Shown: one piece after another, positions 53,201-60,237 of the stretch
How positions within the stretch are numbered: the first letter of the stretch is position 1
Layout: each line of letters starts with the position of its first letter
DNA from: Ostreococcus lucimarinus CCE9901
Lineage: Eukaryota > Chlorophyta > Mamiellophyceae > Mamiellales > Bathycoccaceae
DNA length: 64,000 nucleotides
Assembly: GCF_000092065.1 (NCBI RefSeq)
Contig: NC_009371.1
Span: 62,001-126,000, forward strand
Direction of reading: 5' to 3'
Program-made: the position numbers and the translations under genes
Notes under the pieces: model-generated
What the model was told of the DNA's origin: nothing
What the model saw: only the letters and a program-made list of their open reading frames with translations
The model's database searches: none

Positions 53201-53374
53201 CACAAGATCGGCGCCTCCGTCGCCGTGAGTCCGCTCAGCGAGATCAACACCGCCATCACGGCTTTGCGCACGGGCGAATCCCACTTCCGACACGTCCTCG
53301 TCAACGACGTCTCGAGCGGTAGTCAACACCGTCGCATGGCCAGCGCCTTCGGCAGCGGCTTCCCTTCCCGTTAA
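47276..53374 (+). CDS. Multidomain NRPS-like reductase megasynthase (rhodanese x2, sulfotransferase-like, A, T, R, zinc ADH)
   Basis: A single 2,032-residue frame. Rhodanese-like domains lie at about 1-130 (VLKGGMEAW) and 160-292; the second has GSGGVDAAP where the Cys loop should be. Next is a sulfotransferase-like P-loop domain, about 309-565 (WAVTRSRGTALERSF; HVVLIRQPTETIESF). A thioesterase-like fold, about 579-710, has GAHGP instead of GxSxG. An adenylation domain, about 725-1215, has VLTSGTTGVSK, YSTNETGD, WYPTGDL and a late Lys in TSGKVVK. The carrier domain has FFDYGGSLKF near 1251, with Ser present but one residue short. The thioester reductase is about 1326-1690 (LLTGATGFLGAYLL; GYRRSK). 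The zinc alcohol dehydrogenase is about 1692-2010 (VCGHEVVG, CxxCxxC cluster, GLGGLGHMAIKFAKALG). The chain should activate an acid, tether it and reduce it in two steps. Confidence 0.93.
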   Translation: MEYVDASTLRKLSTSGDIIIVDASWAIANDVERARAAHESERIPNATFYDHDEVCDLSSPLPQAFPPREAFARGVGGGLGATKTRDVAIYAKNGASCAAEACAFAFLEYGHRGRVMVLKGGMEAWKAEGYETEVGAETMRERATVEYDEDGSNGTREGKKSGFVDAKDLLTNLSTQRLQVLDCRQSEVFAGGARDAAYVRIQDRAIQFEGFREGHIPGAKNLPYTRLFDVADENLREIFEGAGLDLSMPVAVVGSGGVDAAPMVASALTRAGCADAVVLKNGMCAWCTAQGSSYPMSIASTSPHASHNEKRLIVWAVTRSRGTALERSFSMHSEAMVMHELLTEPCLKENNPENYAKIVSGQSEHHVASSGCSYATMLEVMTADYSAQGRPFFFSKELSCYFDLKQMKSSWLKRFTHVVLIRQPTETIESFYRVSIEHKEGSCYYDPSEAGFAEAFGIVNALKRINAKVMVVDADADLLSRPEETLQEMCSLANVNFESSMLSWKPAELSTWIKFRGWHDDAARSSEFKAVDKAPMQNVPPELCVDAAKQQPYYDAIGWERKETSKRWPFLRQLTNPTHRFSVVVCASDEGAMDMFPRLAAARLSGVNLYEFKPSEVDQAMNKCPYIFDDPIVLVGAHGPTLHMAEALRERAQKDGTLCIVRIVLVDASAHRVRPEGFEHSWVPEDSLKDQTSMDEVLQSILVDIETAQSKSAKEMADVNALASTTTSAATHWRSGLATALQDARSDKPCVTDATSTYTMKEVYSRAYHVADMLTERGALNSRVGLFVQASAASVWCAMGSLLCESVFCEIPAWYRDTDLERVLRLNESKVIITSRDLVQFVPTAYRDLVVVVEDMEYDVDLSGELHPALTRPDTPDAPGFSVLTSGTTGVSKILCCPQSALTDSQSVIGPHMRGDDVMGSFWVYYYFFIPLLAGRTLSVIPNDFFLKPRELISYVRSQKMTMLYLSPSILESCLLHCTPQEFSEGMQDVHTILLTGERVRRETRMLLAERLTRTRLIDVYSTNETGDLAISDYGGAFFLREGTQARVLTDDGKPAVRGTVGQLHVKKSGLLVGFYTDNGYAKIESEWYPTGDLVRWLGRNRLTFESRQKSAYVKIRGFKVSPVMVQDVMLKMPVIKQAIVSTIGQSDIDQQLVAAISFNNGARAKESELRAHMAAHVPHYMIPSTFYDLGNKVSTATSGKVVKLDVDRLDKITDSNEVQLTTKQNEVVEVWRQVLDQPEKNFAATESFFDYGGSLKFVELAAALSKKWGVSLTVPEVIAKPTLAEMALLMEDYKNAKFEPEVEVAKYDFSEFKRAPKKNTAAGKKNILLTGATGFLGAYLLQELAASDEIDQIYAIVRAKDKFAAQNRVLDVFRKRGLTFTDQITQKTTFMCGDMSMPLYDIPEATLAPVLEVIDVVISGGAEVNMVKSYSALEKVNVGGTFNGLEIASRAGARHVLISTQYPLPGEVSTGYRRSKEVAEMLCERAQKEVGVESAVLLFGDIGISRAVGSLAPDDDYIVIFLRACLATGFFPRTEWAVSILCVDDCVKMLTSISLSGQVDRYAFDGVAREVKGKLMPFSQLYEWLSKEYALQLCSYDGWLNAVKAGAAEGNTILQRALLTIDSMEVELRAEGEHFNSQAASDALFSVDEAWGKNLVGALILELYSELQNDDKDTTIGFAALAQGEDLVPFKYRLPDMTPTSVEVKVEYCGLCGSDDHLIVGDYGEYAVWPQVCGHEVVGTVTQVGTAVTTLKAGQRVGVGWQSSSCHDCEWCARGDEQLCSSVGCTCCEGNKGGFADRMRLNDSQFCYKIPDALSSAEVAPLLCGGQTVWTPLNEQTKSSDRVGILGLGGLGHMAIKFAKALGREVTAISSSASKRADALSHGASRFLVHTNQEEMDAAASSLDFILVTIATNKEVDFAKFFPLLRPRGTICFVGMCPPIQADVFTLGFTMNNITTSNTGGKKDMVQMLEFCARHKIGASVAVSPLSEINTAITALRTGESHFRHVLVNDVSSGSQHRRMASAFGSGFPSR

Positions 53375-53527
53375 ATCGCGTCATCATCGCACACGTTATT
53401 AATCCACACCTATCGCAGCCCATCGCCGCCGCCCTCCGTCGCGAACGCGTCCCGCTGGAAAATCTCCGGCTGCACTCCACAACCGATCGCGCACCTCACA
53501 TCGCGCCTCGCGCGCGCGTTCGCCGCG

Positions 53528-55192
53528 ATGGCGCCCGAGGACGCGCACGCAAACGACCATTCCGCCGCACGTTCGCAATCTGCCGAACGCGCCCGCGCGC
53601 CCGCGAACGCCGCACCCAAACGCACGAAAAGCAACAAAGGACTGAAGCTGATCAACAAACTCGCGCGAGACGCCGTGGACGACGCCGCCGGTGCGCTCAC
53701 GCGCGGGTTCAGCTTCACCAAACAACGGATTACTAAGCAAATGAAGCGCCTGAACGTCGGACGGGCGAGTCGGCGCACGAAACAAATGCGAAGACTGTGG
53801 ACAAAGGTGCACCGCGGCAACCGGTTGGGGACGGCGGACGGCGACGTGCTGACGAATCATCTCGGATTGTGCCTCCAGTTGGCGTTCACGGCGCAAAGTA
53901 GGGGTGCAAGTGGTGACGCTAGCGGTGGTGGTGAGGCGGCGGAGGAAACGGTGAAGCGGGAAGTGTATGCGGTGAAGAAGATGGAGATGGCGAACGGGGA
54001 GCTGCTGCCGAATTTCTCGTACACGGTGGAGGCGCCGAAGAAGTTCGAGGAGTTGAGGTTGTTGTGGGGAATGGATGCGCACTCGTACAGGAGTGCGTTC
54101 GCGATTCCGGATGTAAGGACGGTTTGTGATGACGTACAGACTCAGAACGGCGAGATCCGCGGGAACATGCGCACGGAAACTGGGAAGTTGGAGGCGACGT
54201 CGACGTCGTTGCGGGTGATTTCGCAGGCGCTCGCGAGCGGCAAGTCGAGGAGTTGGTTCTTTTGTAGCGAAGACGGCACACTGCTGGTGAAGACGTGCAA
54301 CGTAGCGGAAAAACGGACGCTACTGAAAATGTTGCCTGAATACACTGAGTACGTGAGAGAAAACAGCACGGTGAGCATGCTGCCGCAATTTTATGGATTG
54401 TACACGATTAAATTCAACGGCACGCGGCCGTTGTCCTTCATCGTAATGAATTATTGGTTCGCGTCGACGAAAATCATTCAGAAGAGGTTTGATCTCAAAG
54501 GTAGCACGTTCGGTCGGCGCGCAAGCGCGCGCGAGCTCGCCAAGGGCTCGGTGTGTATTTATAAAGACAACGATTTTCGCGAGGAGGACGCCGTGCACAC
54601 GCGACATTCGCAAAATATTTGCGACGTATTGAAGAAGGACAGCGAGTTTCTTGCCAAGAGAAATCTCATAGACTATTCACTAGTATTCGGCGAGTACCAA
54701 GCGGTGACGCCAACAGATATTTTCGAGGCTAACAAGGCGTTTGAAGAGTTTGAGACGGATCATGCGGATTGGAAGGACCAGCGCGCCGCCGCCGTCGCCG
54801 TCGCCGAATCCGACGAAGGCAAGAGCGACACGAATAGCTTGGCGGACAGCGATGCCGTATCCGAAAAAAGCGAAGAGTTCTTGATGTTGGAAAAAGCCTC
54901 GATGTTCACTCCATTCTTGCACGACGTCGCGCGCTTGAACCAGTTGCGCATGGTGAACAAACCCAAGGGCGCGGTGTTTTGCGGCATCATCGACATCTTG
55001 ACTGAGTGGGGACCGAGGAAGAAGTTGGAGCGATTTTTCACCAGCCAAATTTGCTGCGGTCGGGACGTTTCGTGTCAACGACCCGATGTCTACGCGAAGC
55101 GATTCAGCGCTTTCATGAATCAGAATGTCTTCCTCCCCGCGATTGAGCGCGCAACTGCAGACGACGTCGGGTTCACGCTCGCGGAGCGCTGA
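53528..55192 (+). CDS. Phosphatidylinositol phosphate kinase (PIP5K/PIPK family)
   Basis: 554 residues from MAPEDAHANDHSAARSQ. The PIPK catalytic domain is clear: FSYTVEAPKKFEELR, the nucleotide loop GKSRSWFFCSEDGTLLVKT (family form GKSGSxF), PQFYGLYTIKFNG, FDLKGSTFGR, NLIDYSLVFG (MDYSLL-like) and the C-terminal IDILTEWGPRKKLERFF, followed by the RPDVYAKRF segment. It should phosphorylate PtdIns4P to PtdIns(4,5)P2 at the plasma membrane or nucleus. There are no MORN repeats at the N-terminus, unlike many land-plant PIP5Ks; the 110-residue N-terminus is basic instead. Insertions rich in Ala/Glu/Ser lie between the kinase blocks. Confidence 0.92.
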   Translation: MAPEDAHANDHSAARSQSAERARAPANAAPKRTKSNKGLKLINKLARDAVDDAAGALTRGFSFTKQRITKQMKRLNVGRASRRTKQMRRLWTKVHRGNRLGTADGDVLTNHLGLCLQLAFTAQSRGASGDASGGGEAAEETVKREVYAVKKMEMANGELLPNFSYTVEAPKKFEELRLLWGMDAHSYRSAFAIPDVRTVCDDVQTQNGEIRGNMRTETGKLEATSTSLRVISQALASGKSRSWFFCSEDGTLLVKTCNVAEKRTLLKMLPEYTEYVRENSTVSMLPQFYGLYTIKFNGTRPLSFIVMNYWFASTKIIQKRFDLKGSTFGRRASARELAKGSVCIYKDNDFREEDAVHTRHSQNICDVLKKDSEFLAKRNLIDYSLVFGEYQAVTPTDIFEANKAFEEFETDHADWKDQRAAAVAVAESDEGKSDTNSLADSDAVSEKSEEFLMLEKASMFTPFLHDVARLNQLRMVNKPKGAVFCGIIDILTEWGPRKKLERFFTSQICCGRDVSCQRPDVYAKRFSAFMNQNVFLPAIERATADDVGFTLAER

Positions 55193-55266
55193 GAGTAACG
55201 CCATGTTTCGGAAAATCGAACTCGGCATCGTGTGACGACCATACCGCACAACGCCGACCACCCAAA

Positions 55267-55725
55267 ATGCCGAAAGACAATCGCGGCCTAAGCGGCGTTC
55301 GCGCCACGGCCGTCTTCCTACTGCTCCGCGCGTGGTACTGCGAAGCCGCGCGTCCGCTGCGTCCGTACGAAGCGCCGCTGGTCGCGCCTTTCGTCGCGCC
55401 GGAGGCGTTGATCAAATGGCAACCCGCGGAGTGGTCCATCGCGCTCGCCCCGTCGTCCGAAGATCCATACGTTCCATCGACGAACGCCGACGACGCCATC
55501 GTCGCCGAATCACTCGATCTCACCGACGAATCGCTCGATCTCACCGACGTTTCGCGCGTCTCCCACGGCCACGCGGCGCGTCTCTGGCGCGCGTTCGCGA
55601 ATCGCGCCCGCGACGTCTCCATCGAACCCATCGCCGCCGCGGTCGCCATCAAGCGCGAGGGTTGGACCGGCGGCTCGATACAATCTTCCGCTTCGTTCGC
55701 CGTCGTCGACGACGCGCGCGATTGA
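55267..55725 (+). CDS. Small protein of unknown function with a hydrophobic N-terminus
   Basis: 152 residues. The N-terminus (GLSGVRATAVFLLLRAWYCE, about 8-27) could be a weak signal or anchor. The middle has an imperfect octapeptide duplication (ESLDLTDE, SLDLTDVS) from tandem 24-bp units near 55500-55550. The C-terminal part (ARLWRAFANRARDVS, IAAAVAIKREGWTGG) is helical. No family is recognised. It follows the PIP kinase gene by 74 bp on the same strand. Confidence 0.5.
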   Translation: MPKDNRGLSGVRATAVFLLLRAWYCEAARPLRPYEAPLVAPFVAPEALIKWQPAEWSIALAPSSEDPYVPSTNADDAIVAESLDLTDESLDLTDVSRVSHGHAARLWRAFANRARDVSIEPIAAAVAIKREGWTGGSIQSSASFAVVDDARD

Positions 55726-55856
55726 GCGCGTCGTCTCTTAATACCTCTCCGGCGACGCTTCGTCTTTTAATACCTCAGAAGTGCTTCGTCGCGAACCGTC
55801 ACCGACACTCATCGACGCTTCGTCGCGACGCCGGCGCCGTCTTCGTCGCGATCGGC

Positions 55857-56498
55857 ATGCGGCGTCGCGACAGAGACGTCCCGCGCGACGAGAATCCGCG
55901 GCGCGTCATCGACGCGCACTTCGGACGACGCGACGACGACGACGCGCCGCCGCTCCTGGACTCGAGCGAACAGCGCGACGCGCTCCGCGCCTTCGACGAC
56001 GCGATCGCGACGCATCGACGGCGCGCGAGCGCGCTGCTGGGCGCGAGCGGACTCGCGATCGGCGTGGGATGGTTTTGGGGACGGTGCGCGCTCGGCGCGC
56101 TCGGCGGCGGCGACGTGTGGGCGCGGTGCCCGGCGCACCGAAGCGTGTACGGCGAACGCGCGTCGGCCGAGGCGCTGGTGCTCGCGTGCGACGCGCTCGC
56201 GGGCGGGACGTTCGCGCTGTCCGGGGCGGGATGTTGGCGGTTGCGCGTCGGCGACGACGCCGGCGACGCGGCGGCGAGACGCGCGGGACGCGCGGCGACG
56301 CGTTTGGGCGCCGTCGCGGGGGGGCTGTGGGTCGTCGCGGCGATCGCGGCGTCGTCGTCGAGCGGCGCGACGACGTTGCAGGCGGCGGTACCGGTGGTGT
56401 ACGCGTGGCTGTGCGCGTCGGTGGCGTCGGCGACGGCGGAGCAGACGCGAACGATTCGGCGACTGCGAGCTTCGACGTACGCGCACAAAAAGGTGTGA
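55857..56498 (+). CDS. Predicted multi-pass membrane protein, unknown function
   Basis: The ATG at 55857 (MRRRDRDVPRDENPRR) gives 213 residues. After a charged N-terminus come hydrophobic segments: ALLGASGLAIGVGWFWG (about 61-77), ALVLACDALAGGTFALSGA (about 105-123), RLGAVAGGLWVVAAIAASS (about 145-163) and LQAAVPVVYAWLCASVAS (about 170-187). It thus has three or four membrane spans, with a Cys-containing loop. Family unknown. It converges on ubiquilin with 77 bp between stops. Confidence 0.6.
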   Translation: MRRRDRDVPRDENPRRVIDAHFGRRDDDDAPPLLDSSEQRDALRAFDDAIATHRRRASALLGASGLAIGVGWFWGRCALGALGGGDVWARCPAHRSVYGERASAEALVLACDALAGGTFALSGAGCWRLRVGDDAGDAAARRAGRAATRLGAVAGGLWVVAAIAASSSSGATTLQAAVPVVYAWLCASVASATAEQTRTIRRLRASTYAHKKV

Positions 56499-56575
56499 GC
56501 CGGCGGAGCGTGCGCGCGTAGAATGATAGAACGTAGATTGTAGAACGATTGACTAAGTGGTGAGCGTTATCGCGT

Positions 56576-57649
56576 TCACGCGAACCCGCCGCCGGGGTTG
56601 GAGAGCAAGCGTTCGACGGCGGCGTGGACGTTGCCGCCCGTCGCCTGCAAGGCGCGAATGTTTTCCTCTTGCGAGAAAAATCCCATGTCGTTCAATTGCG
56701 AGAGTTGCGAAGCGTACACTTCTTCGGGTGGACCCGCCGGTGCGACGGGAGGCGCGAACATCGATCCCCCGAGACCGCCGCCCAATCCACCGCCCGGCAT
56801 CGCGTCGCCGAACAACTGTTGCATTTGCGCCATCGCGCGCAAATTTTCAGGATTCATCATTTGGCGAAGAAATTCCGGATTGGAGAGCGTCTCGCGCATT
56901 TGCGGGTTCGCCTCCATCATTTGACGCGCCTGGGGGTGCATGTTCAGCATGGACTCTAGCATTTGCGGGTTCGACATCACGCTATCCATCGCCGCGCGCA
57001 TTTGCGGATTTTGCATCATCTCCGCCATTTGCTCAATCTGCGAAGCCCCAGCGCCGCCGCCGATACCGCCCATGGAAAATCCCCCGCCCGCGGGCGGCAT
57101 CGCGGCGCCGCCGCCGCCCGCGCCGCCGCCCGCGCCGCCCCACGGGTTCGGCAAAGGCTCATCGGGATTCACCGTCCTCGTCGCCGTCGGCGCCGCGGCG
57201 TCCATATCGCGTTCCGCCGCGCGTTCCATCGGCGCTTGCACATCCGTGTACATCCTTCGCAGCGCGTTAAATCCACCCGGCATCATTTCAATGTTCGACA
57301 TCGCGCGATCGTTATTCCGCATCTGTTCCGCCATCAAAGACGGATTCGTCATCGTATTCATCATCCGCCTCAACGTCTCCGGATCCGTCAACGCGCTCGC
57401 GAGTTCCGGATTCGCCGCCATCGCCTCCCGCATCCCGGGCTGACTCTCCATCATCTCCCTCAACGTCTCCGGCCGCTCGCTCAACAGCGCCTCCATCTGC
57501 GACCGCACGAATGGATTATTCATCAAATCGAGCGCCCCCGAACCGCCGAGCGCCGCGCCGCCGCCGCCGAATCCCCCGAACGGCGCGTCGCTCGCCGTCG
57601 CCGTCCCTCGACCGCCGATCGCCGTCGCCGCCGTCGCCGCCGCGGTCGC

Positions 57650-57700
<51 letters not shown>

Positions 57701-57946
57701 CGTCACGACGTGCACCACGCTCTCGTTCGCGCATCCGCACGCCGCCAGCGTCGCCTCGTCCCTGAGCACGCGCCCCTTAAAGATCAACCGCACGTTCGCG
57801 CTCGCGTCGATCGTCGCGTCGCTCTCGGCGAGTCGCGCGGCGACGCGCGCGCGCGCGTCGCGCACGGTGAGCGTCGTCGCGTCGACGTCCTCGAGCGTGA
57901 TTTTCGCGCCGTTCGCGCGCTTGAAGTGGAGCGCGATCGTCGACAT
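56576..57946 (-). CDS. Ubiquilin/Dsk2-type ubiquitin receptor
   Basis: 456 residues in the classic ubiquilin order: ubiquitin-like domain at 1-75 (IALHFKRANGAKITLEDVDA; RLIFKGRVLRDEATL), STI1 motifs (NPFVRSQMEALLSERPETL at about 145 and PQMRAAMDSVMSNPQMLESM, then NPEFLRQMMNPENLRAM) and a C-terminal UBA domain, about 405-450 (ASQLSQLNDMGFFSQEENIR; VHAAVERLLSN). It carries ubiquitinated clients to the proteasome and chaperones membrane proteins. The linker after the UBL is Thr/Ala-rich, coded by simple GTC/GCC triplet runs (57600-57710). It is divergent from plastid L15. Confidence 0.95.
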
Positions 57947-58275
57947 GAGGCGCGGTCGAGCGCGTCGCGGTCGCGTCGACGCGTGCGCGCGTCGCGGTGC
58001 GCGGCGACGGCGACGCGCGCGCGCGCGACGCGACGGGGCGATGCGCGGGGTCCTACAGGCAAACAGTGAGAATGCAAATACGAGTCCAGTGGGCTTCGTA
58101 GAGTAATGATGGTGCGAACTCGAGATATAGATACACGGTGTTTGACTTTGATGGTATACGTGTCGAATGTCCGGTAACGTGTGTTTATGTTATCGCGCGC
58201 GCGCGCGACGACGCGCGCCGTCGGCGCGGTAAATCGCGACGCTCGGCGCGCGACGACGGACGACGGACGACGGCG
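57947..58275. other. Divergent promoter region between ubiquilin and plastid L15
   Basis: 329 bp. An AT-richer stretch (58060-58190) carries TATA-like gatatagatac near 58121 and ggtatacg near 58153, then the 10-mer cgaatgtccg that is shared with the L22 upstream region. No ORF of note. Confidence 0.5.
58164..58173 (+). promoter_or_regulatory. Candidate element cgaatgtccg upstream of plastid L15
   Basis: The 10-mer starts 112 bp before the L15 ATG; the same 10-mer starts 114 bp before the plastid L22 ATG at 63023. Both lie next to TATA-like sequence. A shared core-promoter or plastid-ribosome-gene element is inferred. Confidence 0.45.
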
Positions 58276-59433
58276 ATGTCGATCACCGCGCTCACGAACA
58301 CGGTACGCATCGATTCGCGCGACGCGGCGAGCGAACGGCGCGCGCGTCGCGACGCGCGGACGCGACGCCGCGCGACGTCGCGCGTTACCCTAGGGCTTCG
58401 CGACGACGCGATGACGACGGCGCGCGGCGCGGACGCGGCGCGCGGAAGGGCGGCGCGGGACGCGCGCGCGGCGGGAAAAATTATTGCGGACGCGGCGACG
58501 GGCGATGGGCGACGGCGACGGCGAATCGAGGACGCGCGAGAGGCTGGAACGCACGACTGACGACTGAGGGTACGGCGACGCGACGCAGGTGTCCGCGCTC
58601 TCGTTGAGCTCGCGTGGGAACGCTCGCGGGACGTTCCGGGTGCGCGCGGTGCGACCGACGAAGAGTTTCTCTTCGGCGGTCGTCGCGTCGGATGATGAAC
58701 GATTGCGATTGCACAACTTGAGCCCGCTCAAGGGGTCGCGTCGCGAGAAGAAGCGCATCGGTCGCGGTTACGGCGCGGGTCAAGGTGGCTCTTGCGGCGA
58801 CGGGTAAGTGGTTTTTTTGTTTTTGTGCGCGCGCTGAATCGCGCGCGCGACCTCGTTCGGACATCGCGAGACAACAGTGGATTGTTTTTGCGTGCGCGAC
58901 CTGTCGGGCAAACGCGGAACATCGCGGGACAACTGTGGTTTTTTTGTGCGCGCGACCTCGTCCTGACATCGCGAGACTGACGTACGCCCAAAATCCGGGA
59001 ACTTAGCATGCGCGGTCAACGCGCAAGGAGCGGCCCTGGCGTGCGCCCCGGCTTTGAGGGCGGGCAAACACCCATGTACCGCCGCTTCCCCAAACTCAAG
59101 GGCATCGCCGGCGGCATGGGCGCCGGCAAACCGAAGTTTGTCACTGTGAACGTCGGCGACCTCGAGGCGGCCGTCCAAGCGAAGAAACTCGACGCGAGCG
59201 CCGAGATCACGATCGAAGCGCTCAAGAGCGCCGGCGTGATCAAAGCGACTGGCTACTACAGAAACTTGCCGTTGAAGGTTTTGGGTGAGGGCGAGGTGTC
59301 GGGCTTGAAGGTGAAGGCGGCCTCCTTTTCTCAAAGCGCCTCGGAGAAGCTCACCGCGGCTGGCGGTGCGGCGGAAGTTTTGCCGGCGAAGGAAAAGTGG
59401 AGTCGTCAGGCTGCCGCCGCGGCCAAGGCGTAA
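58276..59433 (+). CDS. RPL15: Plastid 50S ribosomal protein L15 (uL15c), nuclear-encoded, three exons
   Basis: Exons 58276-58302, 58589-58803 and 59007-59433 give 222 residues. Exon 1 codes only MSITALTNT; intron 1 has donor GTACGC and an acceptor at 58587-58588 preceded by ctgac. Intron 2 starts GTAAGT. Joined, the protein begins with a Ser/Thr/Arg transit peptide, then [20 protein letters not shown] and [18 protein letters not shown], and the L15 signature [20 protein letters not shown]. Without exon 1 the frame would start with GTG, which supports the first exon. The mature protein helps late assembly of the large plastid subunit. Intron 2 contains repeated sequence. Confidence 0.88.
58847..58980. 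repeat. Diverged repeats inside L15 intron 2
   Basis: Three imperfect units of about 45-55 bp, each with gcgcgacct, then an acatcgcgagac-like core and a T-rich run (tttttg). They fill most of the 203-nt intron, with the last one running into the branch-point CTGAC region. Confidence 0.65.
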
Positions 59434-59537
59434 ACGTCTTCGTACGTTTCGTCGAGGTCGAACAATCATTCATCCTGTAGAACTGAGTCGGGCTTAACCC
59501 GCGCGCATTCAATTACAACAACCTAAAAATATCTCAA

Positions 59538-60068
59538 CTACCGACCGTCCAAAACGCTCGCGTCCACGCCGTCGAGGTTCATCTTATTGCGCACCGCCTG
59601 CGCGGGCACGCCCATCTTCAGCATCTTGAAGTAAATGGAGTACTTCGGATCGCTCGCGCGCGCGTTCGTCTCCGGCGTCGCCGCCGTCGCCGCCTCCGCC
59701 GTCGCCGCCTCCGCCGTCGCCGTCGCCGCCGTCGCCGCCGCCGCCGTCGCCGTCGCCGCCTCCGCCGTCGCCGCGTCCGCCGCGTCCGCCGCGTCCGCGC
59801 CCCGACCGTCGTCCTCGCGCGTCGCCGCCTCCGCCGTCGTCGTCGTCGTCGTCGCCGTCCCCGCCTCGAGCGCGCGCTCCAACAGCGCCGTCCTCGCCTC
59901 CGCCTCTCGCAGCGCGCGCGCCGCCGCGCCCAGCTTCGCCTCCGCGCTCGCGCACAGCGCGTCGAGCGTCGTCGCCGTCCGCGCCGCCCGCGCGTTCAGC
60001 GCGCTCGCCATCGCCTGGTCGTTCGCCGCGGGCAAGCGCGCGCGAAGTCTCGCCAGCGCGTCGCCCAT
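59538..60068 (-). CDS. WASHC3: WASH complex subunit 3 (CCDC53-like)
   Basis: From MGDALARLRARLPAANDQA the protein has 176 residues, close to the family length. A coiled coil spans about 20-80 (LDALCASAEAKLGAAARALR; LLERALEA). The conserved C-terminus is DPKYSIYFKMLKMGVPAQAV followed by RNKMNLDGVDASVLDGR, matching the CCDC53 signature in which an aromatic-rich helix and VGVP-type turn precede R-x-K-M. The linker, Pro-rich in animals, is here Ala/Thr/Glu, coded by a GCC-type minisatellite (about 59680-59830). The complex activates Arp2/3 on endosomes. The ORF is open upstream to 60296 but overlaps the divergent gene. Confidence 0.8.
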   Translation of the reverse strand: MGDALARLRARLPAANDQAMASALNARAARTATTLDALCASAEAKLGAAARALREAEARTALLERALEAGTATTTTTTAEAATREDDGRGADAADAADAATAEAATATAAAATAATATAEAATAEAATAATPETNARASDPKYSIYFKMLKMGVPAQAVRNKMNLDGVDASVLDGR

Positions 60069-60126
60069 GCGTCGGTCGTCGCGCGCGCGTCGCGACGTGC
60101 GGACGACGCGCGCGTTCGAATTCAAA

Positions 60127-60183
60127 CGCGCGCGGCATCGCTCGACGCGCGCGGCATCGCTCGACGCGCGCGGCATCGCTCGA
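60127..60183. repeat. 19-bp tandem repeat, three exact copies
   Basis: Unit cgcgcgcggcatcgctcga at 60127, 60146 and 60165, lying between the divergent WASHC3 and NSE2-like starts. It may hold repeated factor sites or be neutral minisatellite sequence. Confidence 0.9.
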
Positions 60184-60237
60184 CGCGCCGTCTTCGCGCC
60201 GACGCGCGCGTCGGCGGGCGCCATAATACACGTCGCG

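Noticed and set aside
58589-58807. Plastid L15 starting with GTG in exon 2
   Set aside because: An acceptor AG directly precedes the GTG, and a short upstream exon with ATG and a donor gives a normal transit peptide.
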